Assembly: GCA_014381825.1 (NCBI GenBank)
Contig: JACNKX010000143.1
Location: forward strand, 82,360 to 146,359
Reading direction: 5' to 3'
Length of the DNA stretch: 64,000 nucleotides
Origin: Planctomycetota bacterium
Lineage (GTDB): Bacteria; Planctomycetota; Planctomycetia; Pirellulales; Pirellulaceae
Below the pieces are notes generated by a model that saw only the letters and a program-made list of their open reading frames with translations, had not been told where the DNA came from and searched no databases. Both the position numbers and the translations under genes were made by a program. Position 1 is the stretch's first letter. Every line of letters begins with the position of its first letter. Shown in pieces: positions 35,128 to 44,330 of this stretch.

Positions 35128-36546
35128 ATGCCAACCATCATTGAACTTTTGGATGCTCTTCCCGGCGATGACGACGTTCAGCCGGAATCGTCTTCGAACG
35201 TACTACGGGAGCTACAGCAACGCCTGGCTTCCAAACCGATGCCGACTGGATCGTTGAGGCGTCTGTGCAGCTTAAGCGGCCTGCATGCTCGAATCGGGTT
35301 AGCCTACTTCGCCTATTGGATGCGAAGCTGGTTTCAGACCAAAGACCGACGTGAGCAGCAACTCGTCGAGACACATCTGCGCGCCGCGATCAAGATGCTG
35401 GAAACGATGGGCTACTTGCGTGGAGCCGTCGCCAAGACCGGACAGGCCATTGCCAGCATGCCCGAGATGGTGCCTGATCAGTTCGTCGAAGTGCTGAGCG
35501 CTCTACACTTTCAGGCACCGCCTATGCACTACTCGCTGATTCGCGAACAACTTGTCAACGAACTGGGCGATGATCCGGAAAACGTGTTTGCGGAGTTCGA
35601 GACCGAGGCAATTGCCGCCGCATCTCTGGGACAAGTCCACCGCGCTCGGCTGAAGACCGGAGAACAGGTAGCGGTAAAGATCCAATACCCTGGCATTGCA
35701 AGAACGATACGCGCAGACATGCGAAACCTAGCCGCAATCTTCGCTCCGATTCGGCTCACGAAGGACTGGACCAGTTTCAAAGCACAGTTCGAAGAATTCC
35801 GCACGCTCCTCGAACACGAAACGGACTACGAGCGCGAAGCCGCCAATCTTCGCGCGGCGCGAGCGTTGTTCGGTGAAGACGATCACATCGTCGTGCCACG
35901 AGTCCACGAACGGTACTCGACGAAACGACTGCTCGTGATGGACTACATCGACGGCAAGACTGCCGACCAGTTATTGGACTCGAAGCCAACACAAGCACAG
36001 CTCGATCACTACGGCGAACTCACGAGTCGGGCATGTCTGCGGATGTTCTACAATCGGCAACTATATACCGATCCACATCCGGGAAACTTTCTGTATCTCG
36101 AAGATGGGAGTATCGGATTCATCGACTTCGGTGCCGTGCGACCGGTGAGCGATGAAGAATGGGGGTACATCTATCGACAAGGACTCGCCAAGCACGGAAC
36201 TCACGAAGATGTCCTCGCCGTCGTCCAAGAATCAGCGGAATTCACCGACGACGAATTGGAAACGCATTCGGAACTTGTCGACTTGATGGTCGAGGGCTTC
36301 CACTATTACCTGGAGCCTCATGTGTATGACGGATTGTTTGATTTCGGCGATCCCGAGTACATCCGCCGTGGCGTCGACTGGTTAAGGCGCGTTTCCAAAC
36401 ATCGCAGGATGAAGCAAAAGGCAATCAACATCTTCTTCCACAAACAAATCTTCCAAGGCAACGCCTTTGGCCTGCGAATGGGCGGCCGCGTAAACGTCAA
36501 ACGCCTCGTCGACGAAGAGATAAAAGTCACGGGCTGGGAGTTTTGA
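35128..36546 (+). CDS. ABC1/UbiB/AarF family atypical kinase, canonical motifs
   Basis: 472 residues, clearly paralogous to the protein at 32483-33895 along its whole length (shared KPMPTGSLRRLCSLSGLHAR-like N-terminus, LRAAIKMLETMGYLRGAV, HYSLIREQL). Here the catalytic loop is the canonical DPHPGN (D315) and the metal motif is DFG (D333). The Gln-loop segment reads AKTGQ in place of KMGQ, so K and GQ are kept (KTGQ). The two kinases differ most in the C-terminal third. An intact plus a variant copy flanking a sulfotransferase suggests a catalytic and a partner or regulatory subunit. It is the last gene of the operon, about 98 bases after the sulfotransferase stop. Confidence 0.9.
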   Translation: MPTIIELLDALPGDDDVQPESSSNVLRELQQRLASKPMPTGSLRRLCSLSGLHARIGLAYFAYWMRSWFQTKDRREQQLVETHLRAAIKMLETMGYLRGAVAKTGQAIASMPEMVPDQFVEVLSALHFQAPPMHYSLIREQLVNELGDDPENVFAEFETEAIAAASLGQVHRARLKTGEQVAVKIQYPGIARTIRADMRNLAAIFAPIRLTKDWTSFKAQFEEFRTLLEHETDYEREAANLRAARALFGEDDHIVVPRVHERYSTKRLLVMDYIDGKTADQLLDSKPTQAQLDHYGELTSRACLRMFYNRQLYTDPHPGNFLYLEDGSIGFIDFGAVRPVSDEEWGYIYRQGLAKHGTHEDVLAVVQESAEFTDDELETHSELVDLMVEGFHYYLEPHVYDGLFDFGDPEYIRRGVDWLRRVSKHRRMKQKAINIFFHKQIFQGNAFGLRMGGRVNVKRLVDEEIKVTGWEF

Positions 36547-36590
36547 CCGCATCGATCAAATGCGATACTTCGCCGGTGATCGGAGGATCT

Positions 36591-39500
36591 TTAGTTCGAT
36601 GATACGGTGGCCGCTCGCGTTGCACTCCGAATTATCATCGCGATGCCGCCGACGATCATGATGATTCCGAGTATTGGCAGGACGCCGCCGACGACACTTA
36701 TGAGTCCAAGTAAGACCATCACGATGCCTTGTATCGGCTGGCTGATTCTCGCGATGATCGCGCGACCGATTCGGTACGCGAGGGTAAGTCCAATCAATAC
36801 GGCAAGGATGGCCAACAGACCTAGCACGCGATCAACTTGCTCGGTAGCGACATTTTGGGCGGTGATCTGAATATCGCCGCGTGGAGTCGTAAAGAGGTAT
36901 TCGACGCCTCCTTCGGGCAGTACGACATCAAGGCTTGTCAGGCCATAGTCGCCGGCTGATGCAGGCAAACCTGCGAGAAACTCAACCTCTGCTTCTGATG
37001 CCGCAGGAAGTTCACCATCGCTGCTGATCTCGCCGCCGAATCCACCGCCACCTCCGAATCCACCACCGCCTCCTGCCATTCCGCGTGCGGAGCCTCGTTG
37101 CGAGAGTGACTCCAGTGCGCGCAATGAATCAATGGCTTCGCCGGACTGTCGTGCGGGCATAGATTCTTGTGGTACAGCTGTCCCGGAGCGACCGGGCTGT
37201 TGGGGCTTATTCTGCATCTCGAGCCGCTGTTGGTAACGCTCGATCTGCGACACTCCATCGAGAGTGCTCTTCGGGCGCTCTTCATCGCTCAGCTGTAACT
37301 GGCGTTGGTCCTTTAGGAAGCCTGCGTCGAGCCCGAGGCTTGGCTTCGAGGCCTTTGCCTTGCCGGAGCGAGTGGTGATACGAGACGCGGCGGCGGCAGC
37401 CTCTTTTTTGTCCGAACTTTTACTCAATTGATTTCCTTCAAACCATTTCTCGTTGAATCGCCGCTCACCTCCCGCGATCTTCTCGCCGCCCTCGCGCGTT
37501 CCACTATCGAAGTTGTTATCCAGTCCGCTGACAACATCGGAAGCGCGATTGGTGGCTTGCTCCTCGTAGAGTTGCCTGAAGCGAAATCCGTTTCCGAAGT
37601 AGTTGGCCTCGGGCTGCGCCTGTGCGTTTTGTTGAAGCTGTTTCTTAGCCTCTTGCACGACGCCGTAATTGCTCGTCAATTCACGTTGCAACCGTTCGTT
37701 GCGTGACGATCCATAGAGATCACCGAGCATACTTTGACCCCGAAGTTGCGACTGCTGGACCTGCTGCTTAACGCTGTTCCCAGCACGCACTTTCGAGAAA
37801 TCATCGTACGACTCGCTGTTGATGACTTGCATAAGCCGCTGCAATTGTTGTGTTTCGTAGGACACGCTGTCTGCTTCTAGTTCTGCGACATCCGTGACGC
37901 GACGCATACTGCCGCCGATGTTAAACCAGCATTGTGATTCCGGCAGCCGAAGACGCACGTGGCTCTGTTGCGCGTTGATGTTGATCGTTCGCATCAGCGG
38001 GAAGCTGATTTGTCGCAGTGCCCGAAGTTGGTTCAAATCGCCGCCGTACTTCAGAATCACCGAATAGTCCAAGTCGCCCGTTTGTGTCTTGATCAACGGT
38101 ACACGAACCTGCGCGCGTGTCGGGGCGTTGGGAACGACCGTCGGCTTGACCGCTTCACCAGCGACGAAGACCGTCCACAACTCGGCACCTTCCGGCAGCT
38201 CGATCTCAAGGAATTGTTCCGTCTTGTTGTCCACGCGATACTCTTGCATACCTCGATAAGCACCGTTGGCGTCTACCAGCAGCAAGGTCTGGGCGATGCC
38301 GATGCTTGCACCTGCTGTTTCGACGGTCGCTCGTTCGCGTGTGGCGATCGACAATTGCAGATTTTCCGCCGCATCGCTTGCGACATAGGCTTGTGTGATG
38401 TTGCCAGGGAGAATCTGAGCGAGTTGTTTCCACTGCGACAGCTGGCGGTTCAGTTCGAGAAAGCCGTCACTGTTGGTCACGACGACCTCATCGCGTCCCG
38501 CACTCTCGATCACGACGTAGCGAAAGTCGGTCGTTCCTATTTCGATGGTCGGTATCGGTGTGGTGTATCCGTCGGAATTCAGCGAACGAGAATTCTGAAC
38601 CAATACAATCAGATCGTCGATCACTTGATCCTGTAGTTCAAGTCTCACGCGAACTTGACTGGGATCGCCCTCGACGGGCACGATCGTTTTTTGTCGCAGC
38701 AGCGGGACCGTGATCTGTGCATCTTCCAGCGACCGGGGCAGCAAAAACGAAACTTCGCGGATCCCAGCATTGCGGACCAGGAACTTCAAGAAGACAAGCT
38801 CTTCGATCTCGCGCGGTGTGACGCGGACATTCGTCACACTGAACGAATTGACTTTGGGCTGGCGCGGTGTGACTCGAAAGCGAACACTGTAATCCGCCGT
38901 ACGATGGAACATGACGAGACGAGTCAGCGACCGCTGTGAATTCGCAAGCCAACTGGCGACTCGCGTCACGGGGACTTCCTCGATGTTCTCTGGCTGATCT
39001 GCCGTCACTTCGATGGATGGATCGACCTGAACGGCGATAAAGCCGGACTGCCGAGCCGCGTTTTGGACGATGAATCGTGGATTCGCTACGGTATCACCAG
39101 GCTCTCGCGGGACGCCGCCTCGCAGGTCCACGTCCAAGACGCCGCTCGCACCGGCGGCTAAGTACACCGTCAGCAAACGTTTGCCGTCGGTTGTAGTTAT
39201 CGCCCAGTCGAAGGTACCGGGGGCGACGACTTCTTTCAGATCGAAGTCATCGGGCAAGGCAATTGCGAGCTGGTGAACCGGGCGGTCCACGATAGTAAAC
39301 TTCATCCGCGATTCGACCGTCGTCTCGCGATTGCCGATTCGCAACACAGTTCGTTCTTCGACAGAGATCCGTGAAGCGTACGCCTGGGCGGAAAGTTGAA
39401 GCTGATAATTCGACGCTCCGAAGCGGTAAGCTTCGAACGGCTTTAATCCCAAAGGGCTCTCTTCCACGACGGCACCCAAAGCACTCGCCATCGTTTCGGC

Positions 39501-42500
39501 AGTGATCTCCACGCGACTCAATCCACCGGCTTGTTCCGTGCGGAGATCGAGAAGTGGGCTTCGCCGAACGGCGAGCTGACCTTGATGCAAGACGGCATCC
39601 GGAACGGCCACGGCGGGCGCGAGAAAATCAGTCGGCCCTTCGAGACCGATCACGGATCGTCGTGACAGACGAAGACGGATCGTTTCTGTGCCAGTTGCTG
39701 CTTTGAGCATGGTCACGTCGATCTGTTGTTCTTCGCCATTGGGCCGTGATTTCCAACCGCGCACGTTATCGCCGTAGACTCGCTCAACGAGATACTCCTG
39801 TGGCACGACGAACGTGAACGTCTCGCGTTGATTGTTTCGCGTTTGCAGCTGGAGTTGCCACGCGAGACGAACTCCATCTTCTTGAATATCGAGAACGCCG
39901 ATCGAACGAGCGGTTAACGTTTGATCGACTTGTCCCGCTGCGACCGTGGGCCGCCATTGCAGGCTGAATCCGCCGTTAGCTGGCAAGGCAGTGGCGATCG
40001 CTTCGTTGGCCTGTTTCGTTTCGAAACTGGCTCGATCCAGCGTGCCAGACAAACGGAGTTCCGTTTGCGCCGCAGGAACCGTTAGCGTCAGCTGCGTGGC
40101 GGGGGCGGTTGGCAGCTGGCCTCGCACGATTCGCCAGCCGCCGCTGCGAACGATAGGCAGACGGATGGATAACTCAAGGCGTTTGCGGCCTGCTGAGGAA
40201 ACATGCAACATCGCAAAGGCTTCCGATTGAGCCTTCACGGCTGGAGCCGCTTGCTGCACTTGCTGATTTGGTGCGGCGTTGTTTGGTCCCCCGCTCTGCG
40301 GTGCGATGATTCGCAATCGCGCTGGCTCGCCGTCGAGTGTAGCTCGTTCCAGCACACCTCCAGCTAAATGCAACGGAATCTCGGCCCCTGCTTGCTGATA
40401 GACATCGAGATCCATCTGTCCTTGAACCACCAAGTAACCTTCGCCTTCGAGCGTCGTCGTATAAGTTGCGTCGGCCAGCGCATAAGGTGCTGGCAGCTTA
40501 ACGCCTTCCAAGGGCTTGTTCGGAAAGGCAAGATTCCAAAGCCGCGTGTACTCGGAATAGGGGACCAGAACTTTCTCTGCCCTTTCGACGCCGTTCTCGT
40601 CGCTCGGATCATACGGAATGATGACCGCATCGTCGGGAAGTTTGACTGGTTTGTCGGGTTGAAGCAGAGGCAGTAGGTCCGCCGGATCAATCGCGGGTGG
40701 ATTAGCCCCTTCCTGCGAGAACGCCGGTGGCAAGCAGATGAGCAAACCGATGATCGCTGCCGTCGTCACCACTGTCTGTTGTGCGTTGTGTCGAGTGGCT
40801 TTCGACACGACCCATCTCACGACTCCGGCGATCAGATAGAAAGGTATGAGTAACAGCGCCGCATAAAGCGTTGGTACGAAAACCGTCGTAAGCTCTAAGC
40901 CAGCGAACAGCCCGATAACCAAAGGCAATGCCACTGCGAGTACACACGCGTTCAGAACGAAGCGAGCTTTCGTGCGTACGCATTGATTCGACTTCGTGAT
41001 TCCCCATATTGCGGTGATGATAGCTAACGCCCACGACAGAAACGCCACGCGATGCAAATGGATCAGCGTCGCTCGTAGTCGCGGCCGCACACCCATGCTT
41101 CGAAACGTGGCCTGCTCGCCGGATCGTTCCAGTTGAATTTGCAGACTTCGCACGCCTTGCAACGCCCAATACTTCTCGCCTCGAGCCACTCGAACTGATT
41201 GGATGCCTTCGGCAGGCGGGGGCGTTGCAGTGTCTTCATCGACAGTGACGACCGGTGCCTCGGGTGCAGGAGCATCACTTGGTGCCGCCTGCGTGGCAGC
41301 TGCTATTTGTGGGACTGCCGTTTGATGTTCCGATCCGGCGCGCGACAATTCTACAGCCCTTCCAGAGAAGGCTTCCTCAACGTCCCCATATCGTACGTCG
41401 TCGGTGAGATAGTGGGGTGACGGAAGTGTCGCATCACGTTTAGAGGACAAATTCATTTTCATTCCCGGAACGATCCCGAATTCCCCGATTCCTCCGCCCA
41501 GCCAATAGAACACGCTTCCAAACACTGATACGGGATCGGCCCCGCGAGAAACGTCCTCCGTAAATACCGTCCCCTGACTTCGCACAATGCGATGTCCGTC
41601 GGGCAAAGCTAGGTGCCACAATATGTCGGCGGTTGGTACTTCGTAACGGTCGTCACTCTCATCCATCCTGACGACCAGTCGTGGTGCGACGGCTTCGACG
41701 TCTGCCATCCACTCGATCGAAGTGACGGCGGTCTCGTAGACGATTTGTAGATCTCGAAGAGCGTGGCCTGCGGTTGGCGGCAGGCTGACAACAAGGTCAT
41801 CGCCGTCGCGCTGAGGCGTTGATGGTTTGCCGTCGACGGATGCCGACCATAGTGTTGCGTCGGGCGGGAGACTGACCTGCAAGTAAGCTGCCTTCGTGCG
41901 CAACAAGTAGCGCGCCGCGGTTTGGCTGCTGCCGCTGGCTGCGACGAGCGTCACTAGCTCGGCTCGTTCGGTGATGGCCGCAGGCAAACCATAGCCAGGA
42001 CGTTGAAACACGTCGATCGTGACTTGTGGATCACCAACAAACCCAAACGCACCCAGCAATCGCTTGCCAACTTGATATTCCGCGTCGACCAATTCGCCGA
42101 CATCGATCTTGCGACCGTTGGATTCAACCTGAGCGTCGAACTCGGGACTTCCTTCGATGGCGACGATCGAGGACTGGTAGACGACTCCCATCGCTTCGAC
42201 CAATGGCAGCTCCCAGTCTTGCGGTTCGTCTTCTTCGAGAGGCTGTTCGAAATCGATCGCCAAACGAACTCGACCGATGGCCGAATCTGCCAACGACGCC
42301 GTCCATTCACGCTGCCCGTCGACCAACTCGCTCGAGTACTCTTTCACTTGCGTTCCATCGAGACCTCGGATCGACAAAGAAGCGGGGGTCGCTTCCGGCA
42401 GTCGCAACAACAGCTTCCGAGTGCGTGCCTGCTGGATGTCGTAAACGATTTCGTAATGGGCGGTGAGACCGTCCGGTTCGATTTTGAGAAAGCTGAACGC

Positions 42501-44330
42501 GCGGGCAGTTATTCGCGGCTTCGCTCGTTCGATCGCGAACGACGCGGAATACGCCTCATCACTAATCCGATAAACGAGCGTCCCCTCTGCATCTCCGAGA
42601 CCGAGCGACGCTCGATCCGAATCGGCAAGACTCGTCAGGCCGTTCAATTGGTCGGGACGTGCTGCGAGATCGTCTTGTGATTGCACAGCGACCGCTCCGG
42701 TCGTTGTCTCGATTCCATCGACGATGAACACGGGGAAGTTCGCGGTGCTTTCAGACCATTCTTCGAGCCATCCTTCCGGGACGCTAGTCGCTTCGATCGT
42801 CAGTTTTGCCACTCGTCCAGGTGCAACGCCAGCAGGCAATTTCACGTGCAATCGTGTTAGACCATCGTCGGGCGATTCGACTCGATCAAACTGAATCGGC
42901 GAACCGTCTGCTGCGTTGAGGGTCGCGACGCGCCATCCATCGGGCACGGTGAGATTCACCGTGAACAGCTTCTCGTTGCTTGGAACCAGCGCGATCGTCC
43001 CACGGACGCGCTGCTGTTTCTCGCCCAAAGTCAGAAGCATCGTCACGTTCGCGTCGACGCGTGCCGGGGGCCGCGTGAAACGAGCCGATAACTCGAACGC
43101 GTCTTGCGGTGCGTAGAATGCCGCGACCGGGCGGACCTTTGGTGCACCCGGATCGGCCTGAAACACACTTTCCGGAAGTGCCTTACGCAGAACTTCGTTG
43201 TCGATTGCGATCAGATCACTCGTGGCAATCGAATCGGCTGCCAGACGATCCTCGATCAAGATGCCTACCACAGCCACATGATTGGCGACGTCTAATGGCT
43301 CAAGCCGAGGCATGCGCCAGTTTTGCAACTCGACGGTGTTGTTGGTTGCTGAGACGTTCAGCACAACCATTCCGGTCGTCGGTTCTCGTAGATCGACTTC
43401 GAGCGTTCGCGCACCGGCAACCTCGTTAACAAGCCACCGTGCCAGAATCGGTGAATTGACGTCCGTAATCTCAAATCCCTCAGGAACACGAAATCTGAAT
43501 TGATCGACTGCTCCATGTAACACTGCAAGCGAGACCGTCGCGTGCAGGCGTTCGTACGCTGCGGTCATTTCGTCAATGATCACGCTGCGCGCCATGACGA
43601 CTCGTCGCTCCAACAGCAACTTATTGTTCAACGACATCACAAGCGACAGCGGTCCACGCTGTGGCAGTAACTCGAATCGCGTGACTCCCACTTCTTGATC
43701 GACTTGTCGCGAGACAACTGCGGCGCCGCTCCTGACCTCAACATTTCCAGGCACCACGACGCGCAGCTTGGTTGCGGCAGGTGTTGGCAAAGTGAACTGG
43801 AGTGATTGCTGTGCCGCGGATGTTTGCAGCACGGTGACGAGATCGAGTTCAACCTGCCTTTTTCCAGTGCCCTCCACGAAGAGAACGACTTGTCCCTTTG
43901 GATCGCGTCCGAGTGACGCAGGTTCCCCGTCCAGCGTCGCCGTGCGAATCCCGACGCCATTTAACTGGAGCGCGATCGCGTGCAGACCTGGTTCGAGTAC
44001 ATCAAGCCAAAGCCTTCCGCGTATCGAAGCTCGTGACTCTTGGATGGTTGTCTCGTAGTCGGCCGACAGAAGCAGTAACTTGTGGGGAGCATGTTCGATC
44101 GGAGTCTGCTTGGCCTTCGCGATCAACTCTTCATACTCGTCGCGAGTCAAAAACGTTCGCTCCGCGTCGCCTCGCAGCAAGACGTTCAAGTCGTCGAACG
44201 GGACAAAGATCTCACGTATTGGTTTGTTGACTGGGTCCGCGGCGCATGCATCCGGTAGGCAGGAGTAGCCGAAAGCCAAGAAACACGCCGACACAAAGAT
44301 AATCGAACACGAAGTTGATAGCCTAAGCAT
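36591..44330 (-). CDS. giant envelope protein, two repeats of a signal/VPY/beta/TM unit (2579 aa)
   Basis: The ATG at 44330 has AAGGAGG 9 bases upstream and overlaps the previous stop by 8 bases (ATGCTTAG); it opens a signal peptide (MLRLSTSCSIIFVSACFLAF...). I prefer it to a start at 44438. Unit 1 (about 30-1200) has REIFVPFDDLNVLLRG and FLTRDEYEELIAKAKQT, long beta-rich domains, and three or four membrane helices at about 1090-1200. A sequence like a second signal peptide (AAIIGLLICLPPAFSQEG) then precedes unit 2, with VIIPYDPSDENG and VLVPYSEYTRLWNLAF. The tail has a charged Gln-rich region, a GGGGGFGGGGGFGG stretch (about 2420) and two or three C-terminal membrane helices. The function is unknown; a surface or compartment scaffold is a guess. 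Confidence 0.8.
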   Translation of the reverse strand: MLRLSTSCSIIFVSACFLAFGYSCLPDACAADPVNKPIREIFVPFDDLNVLLRGDAERTFLTRDEYEELIAKAKQTPIEHAPHKLLLLSADYETTIQESRASIRGRLWLDVLEPGLHAIALQLNGVGIRTATLDGEPASLGRDPKGQVVLFVEGTGKRQVELDLVTVLQTSAAQQSLQFTLPTPAATKLRVVVPGNVEVRSGAAVVSRQVDQEVGVTRFELLPQRGPLSLVMSLNNKLLLERRVVMARSVIIDEMTAAYERLHATVSLAVLHGAVDQFRFRVPEGFEITDVNSPILARWLVNEVAGARTLEVDLREPTTGMVVLNVSATNNTVELQNWRMPRLEPLDVANHVAVVGILIEDRLAADSIATSDLIAIDNEVLRKALPESVFQADPGAPKVRPVAAFYAPQDAFELSARFTRPPARVDANVTMLLTLGEKQQRVRGTIALVPSNEKLFTVNLTVPDGWRVATLNAADGSPIQFDRVESPDDGLTRLHVKLPAGVAPGRVAKLTIEATSVPEGWLEEWSESTANFPVFIVDGIETTTGAVAVQSQDDLAARPDQLNGLTSLADSDRASLGLGDAEGTLVYRISDEAYSASFAIERAKPRITARAFSFLKIEPDGLTAHYEIVYDIQQARTRKLLLRLPEATPASLSIRGLDGTQVKEYSSELVDGQREWTASLADSAIGRVRLAIDFEQPLEEDEPQDWELPLVEAMGVVYQSSIVAIEGSPEFDAQVESNGRKIDVGELVDAEYQVGKRLLGAFGFVGDPQVTIDVFQRPGYGLPAAITERAELVTLVAASGSSQTAARYLLRTKAAYLQVSLPPDATLWSASVDGKPSTPQRDGDDLVVSLPPTAGHALRDLQIVYETAVTSIEWMADVEAVAPRLVVRMDESDDRYEVPTADILWHLALPDGHRIVRSQGTVFTEDVSRGADPVSVFGSVFYWLGGGIGEFGIVPGMKMNLSSKRDATLPSPHYLTDDVRYGDVEEAFSGRAVELSRAGSEHQTAVPQIAAATQAAPSDAPAPEAPVVTVDEDTATPPPAEGIQSVRVARGEKYWALQGVRSLQIQLERSGEQATFRSMGVRPRLRATLIHLHRVAFLSWALAIITAIWGITKSNQCVRTKARFVLNACVLAVALPLVIGLFAGLELTTVFVPTLYAALLLIPFYLIAGVVRWVVSKATRHNAQQTVVTTAAIIGLLICLPPAFSQEGANPPAIDPADLLPLLQPDKPVKLPDDAVIIPYDPSDENGVERAEKVLVPYSEYTRLWNLAFPNKPLEGVKLPAPYALADATYTTTLEGEGYLVVQGQMDLDVYQQAGAEIPLHLAGGVLERATLDGEPARLRIIAPQSGGPNNAAPNQQVQQAAPAVKAQSEAFAMLHVSSAGRKRLELSIRLPIVRSGGWRIVRGQLPTAPATQLTLTVPAAQTELRLSGTLDRASFETKQANEAIATALPANGGFSLQWRPTVAAGQVDQTLTARSIGVLDIQEDGVRLAWQLQLQTRNNQRETFTFVVPQEYLVERVYGDNVRGWKSRPNGEEQQIDVTMLKAATGTETIRLRLSRRSVIGLEGPTDFLAPAVAVPDAVLHQGQLAVRRSPLLDLRTEQAGGLSRVEITAETMASALGAVVEESPLGLKPFEAYRFGASNYQLQLSAQAYASRISVEERTVLRIGNRETTVESRMKFTIVDRPVHQLAIALPDDFDLKEVVAPGTFDWAITTTDGKRLLTVYLAAGASGVLDVDLRGGVPREPGDTVANPRFIVQNAARQSGFIAVQVDPSIEVTADQPENIEEVPVTRVASWLANSQRSLTRLVMFHRTADYSVRFRVTPRQPKVNSFSVTNVRVTPREIEELVFLKFLVRNAGIREVSFLLPRSLEDAQITVPLLRQKTIVPVEGDPSQVRVRLELQDQVIDDLIVLVQNSRSLNSDGYTTPIPTIEIGTTDFRYVVIESAGRDEVVVTNSDGFLELNRQLSQWKQLAQILPGNITQAYVASDAAENLQLSIATRERATVETAGASIGIAQTLLLVDANGAYRGMQEYRVDNKTEQFLEIELPEGAELWTVFVAGEAVKPTVVPNAPTRAQVRVPLIKTQTGDLDYSVILKYGGDLNQLRALRQISFPLMRTININAQQSHVRLRLPESQCWFNIGGSMRRVTDVAELEADSVSYETQQLQRLMQVINSESYDDFSKVRAGNSVKQQVQQSQLRGQSMLGDLYGSSRNERLQRELTSNYGVVQEAKKQLQQNAQAQPEANYFGNGFRFRQLYEEQATNRASDVVSGLDNNFDSGTREGGEKIAGGERRFNEKWFEGNQLSKSSDKKEAAAAASRITTRSGKAKASKPSLGLDAGFLKDQRQLQLSDEERPKSTLDGVSQIERYQQRLEMQNKPQQPGRSGTAVPQESMPARQSGEAIDSLRALESLSQRGSARGMAGGGGGFGGGGGFGGEISSDGELPAASEAEVEFLAGLPASAGDYGLTSLDVVLPEGGVEYLFTTPRGDIQITAQNVATEQVDRVLGLLAILAVLIGLTLAYRIGRAIIARISQPIQGIVMVLLGLISVVGGVLPILGIIMIVGGIAMIIRSATRAATVSSN

